A stretch of DNA of 64,000 nt from Alligator mississippiensis (lineage: Eukaryota > Chordata > Crocodylia > Alligatoridae), in contig NC_081835.1 in the NCBI RefSeq assembly GCF_030867095.1, forward strand, positions 19,662,501-19,726,500. Direction: 5' to 3'. Under the pieces are notes generated by a model. That model ran no database searches. It had not been told where the DNA came from and was given only the letters and a program-made list of their open reading frames with translations. The position numbers were made by a program, and so were the translations under genes. Within the stretch, counting starts at the first letter, position 1. Each line of letters opens with the position of its first letter. Of this stretch, positions 11,701 to 25,649 are shown piece by piece.

Positions 11701-14068
11701 TTTATCTAAAATGTGCAAGGTAAAAATGACAAGTACACACTTCTTCATAAATGTATCCCCCCCACCCCAGAAAAGAGAAGTAACGAATCTAAGTTAGGAG
11801 AGGACAGATTTGAATCACTTGCTCCAAACCTTATCCCTAGAATTGTGTGTTGTTCCAAGGTAGTCCTGTTTCTGTTCAAGCTAGAATTGTCCTTGCTGTT
11901 GCTCTTCTACACAGCCCAGTTTTTCACCACCCTTTATAAAAAGACAGCTTGGTCAAGTTTGCACTTGAAGCAAAGGTTTAATACCAACCTTATTTGCTTC
12001 CAGTGCACTTGGGCCTTAGAAATCTGGCCTATTGGGTTGAACTCTTGATATTGTGGATAGAGCTGTTCAAGTACTCTTCTTTTCTTGCCCATCCTCCCAC
12101 CAAAATGAAACACTTAAGCAAAAAAGTTTAACTAGATTTTATTTCACTGTCCATGGGAAATGTTGCCATGCACTGAGAAAGAAAAAACCGGAAGAGTTTG
12201 CAACAAAACCTTGGAATTTCTCCATGGAAAACTGCAGACATTTTAGCAAAAGAATTTATTGGGTCAAAACTCCCCAAATTTCTTCTGAAGAACAGTTTCA
12301 GTAGAAAACTTTGAGGAAGCTGCTGATTAGATCCAGGGACCCCAAAAGTGCCAACTCCTGCAGCTCTGCCAGGGATTCACTGAGTATTTCCACCTTATAC
12401 CGGTAATGCCCCAACCACGCACTCCAAGCATGATGGGGAGGCTGCTGTGAGGTGGTCCCCAAGCATCACTCTTATGCAGGTGAGAGGCCACGCATGACCG
12501 CAAAGGGATCATGCTATAGCAGCCTTCCTGGAGTAGTTCCATGTTGGATGATGTGTGTGGGAGTGGGTGACCAGGGCATGTACAGAGGCATCCTTGCTAG
12601 GACATGCTACCCCTGAAGTGTATATATCTCTACTTGTGTGATTTCTGGTTGATCACTGGACCTCTTGGAAAAATCACCATGTCATACATCTTTACTAACC
12701 TCATGGGAATAAAATGATTAACCCTCCCAGATTTTCCAGGGCAGGCCTGAATCTCATGGGTCCAACCCCAAGAATTTCCTGAAATGGGAATTTTATCTTA
12801 AATTTGAAGCCCCCTGGACCAGCACCAAGGAGTGTGCCACCATGCCTGCTGAGAGGACTCCCCTTCTTAGAAGAATTAATGAACCTGTCAGCAATGCAGT
12901 ACCAAGGTGTTTCCACAACCCAGAAATGGGAGCCTTGAAAATGACTTCTGGTTCTGCAGCAGGTCTGAGACGGTGTCCTGGTTTTTGCTCCCTGGCAGCT
13001 GGTTCCTTTTGCTAGGGAGATTGCCAAGGTGGGCTAGTTAATGTCTGTGCCAGGTTCAGAGGGAGATTTTCAAAGCCCTCTAGGAAATTTGGACACCCCC
13101 TTCCCATTGACTGGACAAACAAGGGGTTGTACCCTGATGAATATTGCACTCAACTCCAGTGAAGATGCGCAGGGGGTCTGGCAGGGCAGGATTTGGCCTG
13201 TTCTTGCTATTGAACTTGGTGTTAGCTGCTAGGAGAGAAATGTGGTCAGCAGACTCCTATACCTGACAAGCAGGTGGAGAGAGGGAGTTAGCCTAACAAA
13301 TAAGTGGAAACAGAAGAAAGAGATTCCAGCAGTGCCCAACAGGGCTCCCCCCTCCCTTTCTCCCTCCACCCCAGGGAATTGCTGTTGGCTTTTCCTTGGC
13401 AGCCCGAGAGCAGGGCCCTGCAGGTACACAAGATAATTTGGTGGGTGGAGAATGGTGATAAATAGCCCATTCTTTTGTCCCCATTATTTTGGTAACAGAT
13501 GCTAAGAAAGACCCCATCCAGGGTGAACTACAGGTGAACATGTCACCAGTTGGCAGCCAGCACCCTCCCTTCATTCACCTCAAACAAGCCTTCTCCTTCT
13601 CCTTGTCAGGGGTCTGGGCCAACAAACCTCTTGGGTTACTGCACTGAGAAGGAAAGGGGCCTTCTCACAGATTTCTGCTTGTTCCCTCACCCCTGAAGGA
13701 GGAGAGAGCAGCCCAGTTGCACCCTGCACTGCTCTCCCAGTCTCTGTGTAAAAGGAGAACAGGCTCTGGTTTGAAGAGCAGAGCGAGAACCATATTTAAG
13801 ATTCTTTTTTTTTCCTTAACTTAGTTATTCCACTCAGCTCTAGGCACTCAGCCCACTTAAAAATATACGTGGCACAGACACATAGACACCTTCAGTCAGC
13901 CTGGGGAGTCGAGGCACTAGGGGTTCAGGGGCCGAGCTGTTTCAACAGTAAGACTCCTGATGACAGGAATGAGTCTCAGGAGTTGCATGGCTTCCCCCAT
14001 CTTCATCAAATGGTGTTCTTTGTCAGGATCTCTGTCTTGCGTAAGTCTGTTTTACTCCCAGGCAGGAT
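11701..14068. other. Intergenic, no gene seen
   Basis: No splice-linked or family-recognisable coding sequence. The segment around 12050-12540 has the look of an old interspersed repeat (alternating A-rich and C-rich blocks), but I cannot name it. Confidence 0.5.
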
Positions 14069-14200
14069 TTCATAGATTTCATAGACATTAGGGCTGGAAG
14101 GGACCTCAGAAGATCACTGAGTCCAGCCCCCTGCCCAAAGGGCAGGAAGTCAGCTGGGGTCATAGGATCCCAGCAAGATAAGCATCCATGATCAGGATGA
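14069..14200 (-). mobile_element. CR1 LINE 3' end, minus strand
   Basis: TTTCATAGATTTCATAGA followed by GGGCTGGAAGGGACCTCAGA and CCAGCCCCCTGCCC is the reverse complement of the CR1 3' untranslated end with its short terminal repeats. The element is strongly 5' truncated. Confidence 0.8.
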
Positions 14201-14299
14201 TCATACTTGGCTCTTTAAGTCTTCCAAGCACTTGACAAGCATTAATGAATCCTCACCACCTGGCTGAGAAGCAGGCCTCCATGGGATTTAAACTCACTT

Positions 14300-14523
14300 C
14301 AGTTCTACCATCAGGAAAAAAATCTTTACAGTGAGGGTTGCCAAAATATGGAATACACTTCCAAGGGAGTGGTGCTCTCCCCTTCCTTGGAGGCATTCAA
14401 GAGGAGATTGGACAAACATCTGGCTGGGGTCATCTGACTCCAGCTCTCTTTCCTGCCCAGGCAGGGGGTCAGACTCGATGATCTAATAGGTCCCTTCCGA
14501 TCCTAAAATCTATGAGATCTATG
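14300..14523 (+). mobile_element. CR1 LINE 3' end, plus strand
   Basis: It encodes the very C-terminus of the CR1 ORF2 (FTVRVAKIWNTLPRE), then the 3' UTR with GGTCAGACTCGATGATCTAA and a TCTATGAGATCTATG-type end. It lies opposite to the 14069-14200 fragment, with truncated 5' ends facing each other. Confidence 0.85.
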
Positions 14524-17499
14524 CAGGCAAGGAAAGATGTGGCGGAGGGATTAATCCTTTGTGTGATGAAGGAAAGGGAAGTTGTTTGGACCATGAGCTT
14601 AACTCGCCTGTGAGGGTTTGCCCAAATTGAGGGTTATTTTGTTTGCTGCCTTTTCAGCGATTCCTCCTCTCAGTTTCTTCCTTCATAGTTGCCATTTTGA
14701 CGACCCACTTCAGATAGTTTTGTCTGGAACCTGCATTGTGGCACAGCAGGGAATGGGTGTGGGGAAGAGAGGGTGGCTGTACACAAGAACATAAAAAGGC
14801 AGTCATTTGGTGGCTGAGCATGTTGGCCATTTCATGGTTTCCACTGCCTGATCCACTTTTTCAGACATGCATGACAGGACTTCTGAAAAACTGTCCTGGG
14901 CTGGCTCTGAGCCCTTCAACATAACCTCACACACACATGCATACATGTGTGCATATATGCATGCTACTTTCTCCCCACCCCAAATGCCACAAGCCACGGC
15001 CCAGCACACACATCTACTATCATGCTTACACAAAGGAGATTTCTTTCATTTTCCATGGAGTGAGGAAGTGGGAGTTAGGGAGCATAAAGCTGCAAATTCC
15101 ACAGCAAAATAGCTTGCCTCCCTCACAATAGCCCAGAAAATGCTGTCTCCTTTCTTGTGACCCAACTGGCCAACCTTACTTTTATTAACCAGCCTCCAAG
15201 TTGAACTCTGAACAGCAAGGCCTAGACCACCACATACACCACAGAGTAGACTTCTGGAAGAGGAGGGACGTGGCTTGATGTCTCTTTTCCACCCATCCTC
15301 TGATCACAGTTTAGGCTGCCTTGTCTTTTAATAAAGCCACTCTACTGGTCTGCTTCACTAGCAGATGTTGTGCTCCAGCATTACCAGGGCCAGCTCCACC
15401 CCACAACTGTCTTGCTCCCATCAACCCCAGAATGGTCCAGGGAGGGCTGTGGGGAGCTGGCAAGGATTTCTGTATATTAGCTGATGATTTCTCCATGCTG
15501 GGGTCATTCTCAAGGCTGCTTTAAGGCCTCAGTTCCCTATGAATAGCTAAAGTACAGGAGAAAGATGGGGGCCGAGGTTGTCACCCATGATTCTGTTGGA
15601 TCTTTCTCTCTGTTTGGTACTCAGAAGCCAATTCATGTAGAATTAACCCTGTAGTGTAGGCAGATTGAGTTTTATTCTTCCCATTTTATGGATGGCTAAG
15701 TTTGAAGTTGTGTTTTGAAAAATGACTCTGTCAAGCTGGCATACCATACGGAGGTTCCATAGTAATGTGTTTTGCCAGTGTCTCCCGATTCAGTTGGCTC
15801 AATTTGCAAGCAAGTAGCTGGTACGTTGGATCGGTTGGGTTCTAATCCATTTTCACCTGCCCTCCAGCTCAGCTTAAGATGGATTTCTGAGTCACGTGAG
15901 ATGCCTTTCAACATGCAGAAACCTGGATAGAATTTAGCTCACTCTCCCATTACTATGCAGGGTGCTGCAGAGAAAAGCAGGGTGCCACAGACTTACCCTA
16001 GTCTATAAAGAAAGACAATATGAATGAGTGGAAGAGACATTTTGTGCAGCTCCAAGTGGGAGAGGGGGCCATGCACTAGAGTTCAGGACCTCGTGGTTGG
16101 AGCCCCAAATGCTGGGAGAGGATGTTTGCTTTTACAGAACTTTTCCCAAGGCGTCCAAGGACTCACTCTAAGCCACAAAGCCTCCTCTGAAACCACGACT
16201 GCGACAAAAGAGGAAGAAAGAGTCCACAGCAAATCCTGATGCATATTAAAGCTTGCAAAAAAAAAAATATATATATATAGCCACTTTTTTCAAGGGCTTG
16301 CTCAGAGTCAGGTCTAAAAGTAAAAGGGGCCTCCAGAAGTACAGCATGAAATGGTTTCTGACAGCCAGAGCAGCAGATGGTCTAGGTTGCACTATGGAGC
16401 TGAGGGCAAAGTGGCTTTGCAGAGGGAATGACCAGATTCGCCAGGCCATATTCAGACAAACCTTGCTTGTAGGAAGGAACTGCAGCTGCATTTCGCTGAG
16501 CTGAATTCAGTCAGGAGATCAATGGTGGTTGAAAATACTGGGGATAATTTGGCTACAAATTGGATGGCCAGCAGTTTGTCTTACATACGTGTGATATTTG
16601 GCAAGCGTGCACAAGAAATGTGACTGATGCAGCCAGGCGACCACAGCTGTGACAAGTAGCAGGAAAAGGAACACAATGAAGCATGTCAACTAAAGGCAGT
16701 TCCTTGACACCTTTGCTTGTGGCATCCCCCTCTCCAGTCCTCCGGGGTTTAAACACAGCCTGGCACAACTGGGTGCAGCTTCTATTGGTTTCAGTGAGAC
16801 TTGTGTCCTCTTAGTTGGAAGGTAAATTCAAGGCCCAGTCCTGTCAGGGACAGAGTGCCCAACCTTCCCTGTGATTGAACTGAAAGCTTAGGCTAATCCA
16901 TGCCACAGAGTTTTGCCAGTCAAACCCTAGAACATCCTTCTTGTCAGCAGTGATGTACCACCTCTGCCAAGTGGAGCATGGCTTCTGCCAGCTGAAGGTG
17001 TACAGAGACACTGCCATGCCTTCTGCCAGCTGCCAATGTCCAGCTGGTGCCTTCCCACAGTTCATGTTATCCTCTGGTGACAGAGCTGCTGAGTGAGGTT
17101 GGGCAGAGCAGCCAGAAATACCGCTGGGGCAGGCAGGTAGAGACATCACCTCTCAGTGCCCAGCACCTGAAAGGAGGCTCAATAAACTTCCCCTGAGCAG
17201 CCCCTGGTCTCCACAAGATGCCAGATCAGGCTGGATTGTGTCTGGTCCAACATGGAGTTGGAGAGAACCTTTGAAAACCTGTGTCCTCATGCACTCTCTG
17301 TTGGAATTAGCCCCATGTTTGAGACAGTCCACTGGCCAGTGGGGTTCAAATGCTCGTTGATACAATGCAGATGGCCTGGTTTGCACCTCAGATTCACATC
17401 GTGGCCTCTGCATTTATCCAGTGTCGAGCTTCAGTTCTTGGGACTTTACAGTTTCAAAACACTTCACTGACTTGAACAAATGGGTCAGAGCCATCTACC

Positions 17500-17645
17500 A
17501 GGGAGATAACTATTTGCTGTTAATGCTTTATAGAGAGGGAAACAGGCAGCGAGGCTGAGCAAATACCCAAGTACACAACAGCAAATCCTCAGCACAACCA
17601 ATACTGTAGGGACTCAGGAGGTCAGAACCCCTGGTCCTGAGCTTG
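17500..17645 (+). repeat. MIR-like SINE, diverged
   Basis: TTTATAGAGAGGGAAACAGG, then ACCCAAGTACACAACAGCAA and a GGTCAGAACCCCTGGTCCTG-type tail follow MIR order with many changes. Confidence 0.5.
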
Positions 17646-18820
17646 AGATCCCAGAAAAGTCCTCTCTAGAATTGTTTTACAACCACCAAGGAAAGAAAAT
17701 GACCCAGTGACCTCCTCCAGTATCCCACGCCTAGTGAGGTGGACATCAAACACACAGAAGAAAATCTACTCTCACCGCTGGCATTTGTTGGCAAACCTAG
17801 GAGACAGAACTGGGGCTCCCTGGCTCATAGAGACCGGGCCTCCCTTTCCATAAATTCCTTAGTGAGGATTTTTCTAAAGGTGGGTTGAGGCACAGTGGTG
17901 GAGGGGTGCATGCTGGGTATGAGATACTTGCCCTGCTGCTGCCTAACTAAGACCTGCCCTAGACATGAGCTCCAGGGGTATAAGTGCACCTTCTTTCAGC
18001 AGTGTAAAATTCACTTCAAAGCTATTACAAATAGCACCCAATGCAGGGAAAATAGAGAACTCAATAGAAAATGTAGTGATGGGATTATTTCTGTGTATCA
18101 TTTGTAACTAGCAGGGCGGACGGACCCTGTTAGACCAGCCTGCTTATTGCTGCAGGCCCAGCTGCAGTTTCTGGCAATGCTGTCAGCAGTTCTTACCATT
18201 CATGCTCCTTTCTCTTTCCTTTCATTAGGTCCCTGGTGACGCCTATTAAAAACCCTGGATCTGCCACTGATAACCAGCTCTATTATTCACTAGCCAGTGA
18301 ATTGTGACAACCCAACTATCCCACAGTCTAGAGATGCCCTTCTCATCTGTTGCCAGTGGGGGTATCATTAATGAGATCAGTGCCTGCCTTTTCCACATCC
18401 CAGTGGGACAACACCTGCCCACTAGAGAACAAAGGGAAAACCTGTTGTAATAGGGTAAAAACCAGAGACTTCTTTCCAGGGAGGTCAGGAGTCCACTTGA
18501 CTAGAGAGCTTCTTCCCCTGGCCAGCTGGCTTGCCAACCAGCCATTGGCATGTTTACTGCTAGTAAAATAATAAACCGAAACCACATCAGTACAAGTGAT
18601 AAAATCAGTAAGAAAATGAGCCAGATTCTGCTCTCCTGTGCCAACCAGGGGACTTCTGTTGAACTCAGCAACGATGATCTGGTGAAAAATCATTGTAAGA
18701 CCCAAGAGAAACTCTGGCCACTGTTTATAGTGTAAATATGGCTAGTGTTTGCAACATGGGTGCAAATTAGGTACCTGGAAAAACCTGATTGGTGATAACT
18801 CCATGTGCCAGTTCATGTGC

Positions 18821-18823
<3 letters not shown>

Positions 18824-18876
<53 letters not shown>
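18824..18876 (+). repeat. CA microsatellite, 53 bp
   Basis: Uninterrupted CA dinucleotides. Confidence 0.98.
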
Positions 18877-18879
<3 letters not shown>

Positions 18880-20949
18880 CCAGTTACCTGTTTCTGGTTA
18901 TTTCTTTGTCCTGAGTGCTTGAAAATGTGTGAAGAGCCTACCTGCGTCTTTATCTTAGGGCTTTAGAGCATGGCCATCACTCTGGTATCTTGGTACCTCA
19001 TTCTGTGAATTAAAAGGCTCCCTTTCATATCTTTCAAACTTTATTCCTGGCTGGGGAACAGGTTCCCCCACCCCCAGTGGTGGTGTCAGGACTCCAAGGC
19101 TCACATAACATATAATATTGTTCGTCACAATGTCCATCTGTACCAGCCGTTGCTGACGGTGGAGACACTGGAGATTTCTGGAGGAGTCTCCTTTCCCTCT
19201 TTCTGCAGGTGAGTGTACATGCCTCTGTAACACTCGTCCCTAATTGTTGTGGTAAGTAGCTAAGACTGTTCTCTTAAACCCAGCTCTCAGATGTGGTGGT
19301 GCCAAGTCCTAAATCAGACCATGCCTTCCCTTTGTCTTTCCTTTTCTTTTTTTTGTAGCTTAGAGTCTGTGTGGCCCGGGCTCCTGATGTTTATGCAACA
19401 CACTGTTGATTAGAACAGAGTGAAATCCACACGGGTGCAGACTTTAGTGGGCAAGGAAGGGAGGTGCCATTTCCCAGCTGCCATTACTGACCTATGTTTC
19501 CATAACCCTGTGCAGCAAGGCAGTGTTCATGGCTGGTTTGTATAGGGCAAGCTCTCAGCTCTCTTCACCCAAGGAGAAAAAGGTGGAGTTAGGTATGCTT
19601 ATATACAAGTCCTGATTTCTTTTGTGTTTCCACAATGCTGGAGGTGGTGTGAATACTGAATCTTAGCAAAGACAAAACCTGAGAGTATCTGGCAGCCACA
19701 TCTTTCATTCCAGATACTAATATTTCTCTTTGTATTCCCTTCTAAAAAGTGTGAGTACCCCCTGGTAAAAGGCTTCCATGAAGCACCGCAGATAAGGCTG
19801 CATTTCAATGGTGGATTATGTCTTCCCTGTACATATACAGCCTGTAAAGTAATTTGGGAAGCTTCCTGGAAAAAAAACAACGCTGTACAAAAATAAATTA
19901 TTATTATATCTGCCGAGGAAATGAAATGTTCTCCTTTATTACCGATTGGGCTTGAGTACAAAAACTCTTCCCACCCGAGTGTCCTGGAAAGAACCCAATG
20001 CTGTCCCTGATATGGCTTTGCTTTATCACCTCCATAGGAAGCAATAGGCAGCGAGTTGGATCCTAGTCACCTTTTTCTCCTCCTCCTCCTCTTCCTGGGT
20101 TCTTTTTCATTTCAAAAAAGAAAAAAGAAAGCCCACAACTGCCCATCTATTGTTCTCCGCAGACATTAACCTTATCCCCTTTCTTGAAACAGACACGGCT
20201 TAACCGCAAGAGAAGCAGAAAAGCAGCTCTTTCCCCCAGCCACTCCCTTATACGAAACCCCGAGTGTCCGTTTCAATAGAGCACACGCTGCCTCTGGCTT
20301 TGTGAGAGCAGGACTGAAAGGCTCTGGGCCTTGGGTCTTGGCCTCCATCAGATGAACTATTTCCTGTTGAAGGTTACTCACTTCCTGTTTTCTGTATTTA
20401 GACAATCTGAGCCTATGGGGAGGCTTTGATTTGTTGTAAACTTCAGCTGGTTTAAACGTTAAGTCGGTGGGGGGAGGGAGAGAAGGGCTGGAGACAAATT
20501 AGGGCTATTTAATACCGACGCTGTTTTCTCTCTCAGTTTTCAAGTGACCACCGGAGCATGTGAAAGGAAGGTCAAGGGCTGACCACATGGGAGATGGGGA
20601 ACGGACTGCTTCACAATGGGCCTCCGCTGAAATCTGTCGCTCTGTGCATGCCTCTGTGTGCATGGAGCGGTCGGGGGGGTGATACACTCCAATGACTAAT
20701 CTCTCTGATGTGTCACTTTTGCCACAGACAGCTGTAGAGAAAGGCTAACGGCAGTGCAACAGTCGTGGGAAGAGGCGGACACACTTGAGAATATGAATAT
20801 TGTGCCTGTTTCTAGAAGACGTCTGCTCAAGCTTTCAAGACCCCCCCACAGATTATTTGGTTTAACTTGCCCCCAAATTTTGCTGGACGCTGCCATGTGC
20901 CCAGCATGACACTGACACTTCTAGGGCACACGTGCCATATGATATGGCT

Positions 20950-21100
20950 GGTTATTTTTTTATTCTTGTTTTACAGCTGGGGAAACTGAGTCACAGAGCT
21001 ATGAAGTCACTTTCTTCAAGGTTGTCAAACAAACCAGTGATGTAATCAATCAGGGTTAGATCTTGGGAGTCATGACAGTAATCCAGACAGTGACTCCTCT
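20950..21100 (+). repeat. MIR-type SINE
   Basis: TTGTTTTACAGCTGGGGAAACTGAGTCACAGAGCTATGAAGT-type order (read in shorter blocks: ACAGCTGGGGAAACTGAG, TCACAGAGCTATGAAGTCAC) is the MIR core. The tail is diverged. Confidence 0.65.
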
Positions 21101-22689
21101 TCTTAGTATGAATTAGTCAGCAAGAAAGCTCTGTCCTGATAACATTAATTTTGGTGCAGAGTTAAGTTGAACAGACTTGCATCACTCGAGGAGCAATGCA
21201 TGTTGGGCGACGGTTTCCATGAACAGAACTCCACGATGCCTGCAACCTGTCTCTTTTATTCAAAGTAAATGCAGCCCTTCTGGCTGATTTCCATGGTGAC
21301 CCTCAAAATATTGGTCCTTAAAGGAAAAGGAAAGATGAAAGTTAAAAAAAAAAAAAAATAGCATTAGGAAGTAGCACATGGTTGAAAATACTGTTGAATG
21401 AAACTATGCCAAGGACACCTTGAAACTATTCCAGTGGAATGTCCTGCTGGAATAGGTAGCAAAGTGCCAGAGTTGGACGGGTCGGAGGATGAATGAAAGA
21501 AGTAAAGATGCAGATCGACAACCAAAACAGCTAATCTTCTCCCATTCTTTGACTCCTTTTACCCCAGGGAAAGAGATCTGCCATAGCAAACTCAGCCTTG
21601 CCCTCTGTAGCCAGCACACAACAGCAGAGGCAAACTCCAGAGGAAATTCCAGACTTACGGAAGAAGCTACAGAAGACCTTAAGGTAAGGCCCTGACATGA
21701 AACCCAAGGCCAAATCCATCCCTGGCATATGTGGGCCCAGGCAGGGCTTTAATAATATTCTCTGCACTGCCTCATGCCAGAGCTGACTTGTGTCCAAAAA
21801 GTGCACCACAGCGAAGGAGAAACATTTTCTCATTGCAGAGGGATTGATTTCACACACTTCTGATTTTTCTCTCTTGTTTAGGAGCCTTGGCAGTACCTAC
21901 CACTCCCTACCATTTGGGTAGGGAATACTGGTTTCTTAGAAGTGTTCCTCTTTAGTGGTACCCATTGAGATTTACTGTATTGTACAGCATTGGTTGCGCT
22001 TACTGCTGTAGTCCTACCCAACTAGTTCATGTTCACCTCACTAAATCCTGGTCCCATGGAAATCTTGGGCCACGCTGCCTTTCCCTTCCCTGGGACCAAT
22101 AGATGGTCTATATACACTGTCTTCCCAGTATGTAATTTATGACGCCTCTGAATGTAGCTTTTTTACAAGTGCAAAAAGTGAACGTAAGGAGACAAGGTTC
22201 TTTGGGTGATCTGATATTTTTTATTAGACTAACTTAAAAAGTGAATGTAATGCAGTCTTAAGAGATACCTGTGAAACTTAGGTGTATGAACGCATCACTG
22301 AATTTTTTAAAATAAACACATAATGAGTTCTTTCCCTTTCAGGACTCCTAGCATCTTACTTGTTATTGTCAGCCTTCCCTGAAAGTCCTTTGATTCAAGA
22401 ATGTTATTCGAGAACAGAGGTGCTTTGACATTGCTGCATTCCTTCAGGTCCAGTCTCTGGCCTATAGTCTATGGTCCTGCTTTCTATCTCACTAATACAG
22501 GATAAAATCAGGAGTGACTTCCAGTTAAGTTAATGTAATGATCTCAGTGCCAAAACTAGTGTGAATAAAAATTAGGCCCAAGGCTATTGAAGTACATGAA
22601 GTTCCTAAATAAGCATGAATCAGCAACCCTGATGCTGGGGTATGATCCAGTAAAATAAAGACAGTCTCATTTCCATTCATATCAGTGTA

Positions 22690-22736
22690 GAAAACTCACT
22701 TAATAGCAGTTGAAGAAAACTCACTTAATAACAGTT
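22690..22736 (+). repeat. 24-bp tandem duplication
   Basis: GAAAACTCACTTAATA(G/A)CAGTT occurs twice in direct order with period 24. Confidence 0.9.
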
Positions 22737-25649
22737 AGCTATGTTTACTTGCAGAGACCAGACGGGTCAAGGAGTTGGGATAACAAAGCATTTCACTTCT
22801 AGGTCACACATTCTAATCCAGTCCAGGTTGGTAATAAATTAATTATATCACCTGATGGCTGATTGCCATCCTACCTGGTGGTATTCAGTCCAGTTCCTTA
22901 TGGAAGCAAGTTCACTTCACAAATCTACCCACACTGGCTGGCACCAATTTGCTCCCCCTTTTTGACAATCAGAAGGTTGGCTGAGGACTGAATGGTCCAT
23001 GGAGACTGAATTCCTTTGTCACCTTTCAGGTCAGGGTCACAGTGTGGGGGAGATTTGTCCTGTCACTAGCTGTGCTGTACCTGCTCTGTGGACAGAGTGG
23101 CTTTCATTAGTCAGGGCTATGGGCCCAACAGCTTTCACCAAAGTGAAAGCCATTTCTAAAAGAAATAGAGAAATGTTTAATTGTGATTGATATATATACA
23201 CACTGTACGGTCTGAACTTTACACACAATCACAGATAACAACATCAGAATTAATGTCTGTTTCCTAGTTGTCTCGCTATAAGCAATAAATGTTTGGCCAG
23301 TCAGTAAATAACAAAACTCTCATGTGGCCATCTACAGGTCACCAAGATATTTAAGAAGTTTGCATTAATTATACCATGTTTGCCATCAAAGAGGGAACAT
23401 TAACTCGTTCATGCTGTGGCAGGGAAACAGTTTGCTCATTCAAGGAAAGGCGAGATTAAGTAAAGGAAATGCGGCTATTAAAAATGCAGCCTTTGCAAAT
23501 AAAAATTGTTGGAGGCAAAGCCACACCAGAAATCTCCGAAAGTAGGCTACCTTTTTCAGCTTTCATTCTGTGCATTTCGTATTTTGAAATCAAACACTCC
23601 CTGTAACCTAATCTACTTGGCTTTTGATGTGGCCGTAGAGACATGACAATTAAGCTCGGTTTAAAACAGTAATCCCAACAACAGGAACCAAAGGCAAGTA
23701 ATGTCAGGGAACCTGTCAATGAGAAACTGTCCCCCAGCGTTTAGTTGCTGTTAAATGAGTTTAAATCTAGATTTCTTGCCTTGATCTCCGCTCTGTGCTT
23801 ATACATCGCACTGCACTTTGCACATTTCCAGTTTTCATTCTCTGCTGTTTGTCTTTCTTCCCCTACGTAGAATGTTTCAATACAAATATGATACACGCAA
23901 TACGGAAAGACATTTTGATCTTTCACCAATTACTACCCTCCTATGGAAATAGGATTTTTTGTTACTTGTATCTCAGTAACAATCAAAGACTCCAGTCAGG
24001 ATGAGGACCCTCTTGGCCTAAGAACTGTATAAACACCCAGGAAGACCTATTCTACACAAGGTGCCTGTCCTCCCAGTCCACTGCCCTCATTTGACAAGCT
24101 GATCCATAACGGGACAAAGATACTTCTGAGGAGAGTTAGTTACAGGGCCAGGCCTTAATGTAGGGCAAGAGACAACCAAAGCGCATAGCAAACAATAGGA
24201 ACAAGTGGCTCAATGTCTCTAAATCATTGTACAGTGTTTTAAATTAAATAATATTAAAATCTCCTGTTCCCCCCTCAGACTAGCCACCACCAGCCAGTTC
24301 ATTTCTTTCAGACATCACAGCGGGGTGAATGTCTTTAAAGATTTGAAGAAGGGGAATAACAGCCTTTCAGATATAACCCAATTTTAGATCTGTTTTATGG
24401 TTGGTTTGTTTCTTTTTAAATAAAAGTCGAAAGTGAACTTGAATGGTATCTTTGCCATCAACCACTTTTTATTGGTGTTTGCATTAAGCCTTGCTAAGCA
24501 AGTTAGTGAGATGATTAATTCCTTCGAACTGGAAGCCTTGTATCTGTTAGAGGCACTCTGAAGCAAATCTATAGCATCTCTAATATTTTTATTTGCAAGC
24601 ATTGCTCACAAGCAGAGCCAGAGGTGAGGCTGCAGGTTTAGAGACACAATGATGGAAAGTGCATGAATTTGCTAACAGCAACTGGGGTTATTTTCCTTAA
24701 TCTGTAAGCAATTATACGTCAGCCTGCTTCTACTGAAATGAGAAGCAGAATTCCATGGATTTCAGGGGGAGCAGAATCACATCTTTCACCTGTTGTTCAA
24801 CTTCTGCTTTAACAGGAGAGGTGCCAACCCCCTGCTTCCCTCCCTGAAGTCTGTGGGAGTTGCAGGTGCATCTCTTCCTACTAGTTCCTTAAGTAGGTCA
24901 GAGGCATACACCTGGATTAAACCAGTTCTCAGAGCTGTAACCCTGCGACAGCTGCTTGTGGCCTGGGCACAATGTGTTGGTGCCTTTGTCCTGGCACACT
25001 GGTGTCAATCACACGCAGCACAGCTGGAACTAACTGCCCTTCTTAGCAGTCTCCACTGAGGCTCTGCTCCCTTGCCATCCTCAGAGGGCACCGTCAAGGG
25101 CAGGGGTGAGGCACAGTGACAGGGAAGAATCTCCCAAAGAAGCTATCCTTGCTGTTGCCTGTACTACATCTCATCTCTAGGGACACAGAGAACAACTTTG
25201 GTCTCTAAGTCTGTCAGACACCGGCGCTGTTGCCCCCTCCATGTCAGGCACAGCAGAAAACTCCTTGGTGATCCTGGAGCAGGGAACAAGCCTTATTCAG
25301 CACCCACTGCAGGATTTCTTTTTTATTTTAAACCTCACACCCCAGGTTGTTAAGTGATATGGATGCTGTGCTGGATTTTAAACTGGTTTAGAATCTGTAA
25401 TATATTTAAAGCGTGTGAACTTACATCAACATAAAACCCTGATAATGCTCTTTTGTACTTAACATTTTCTATATTAAAAGTCATTCCAAAGCTATTTTTC
25501 CCTAACCACATTAACCTTTTTGCAATATTGATTGCTGAGGCTTCACACAGTTTAAAATTAATAATTCCACTGGCCTTCAGCACCCCATAAATATTCTATC
25601 CCTTCCCTAACAAACTATAGGCTTAGTGGCATGAAACAGGGCACAAATT

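Larger units (their letters stand above)
14524..25639. other. Intergenic region 3' of GATA2
   Basis: 11 kb without a recognisable gene. It holds two MIR-like copies, a CA microsatellite and a 24-bp tandem duplication at 22690-22736. The part nearest GATA2 (about 23400-25600) is AT-rich, lacks recognisable repeats and may include conserved non-coding sequence; this cannot be tested here. Confidence 0.55.
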
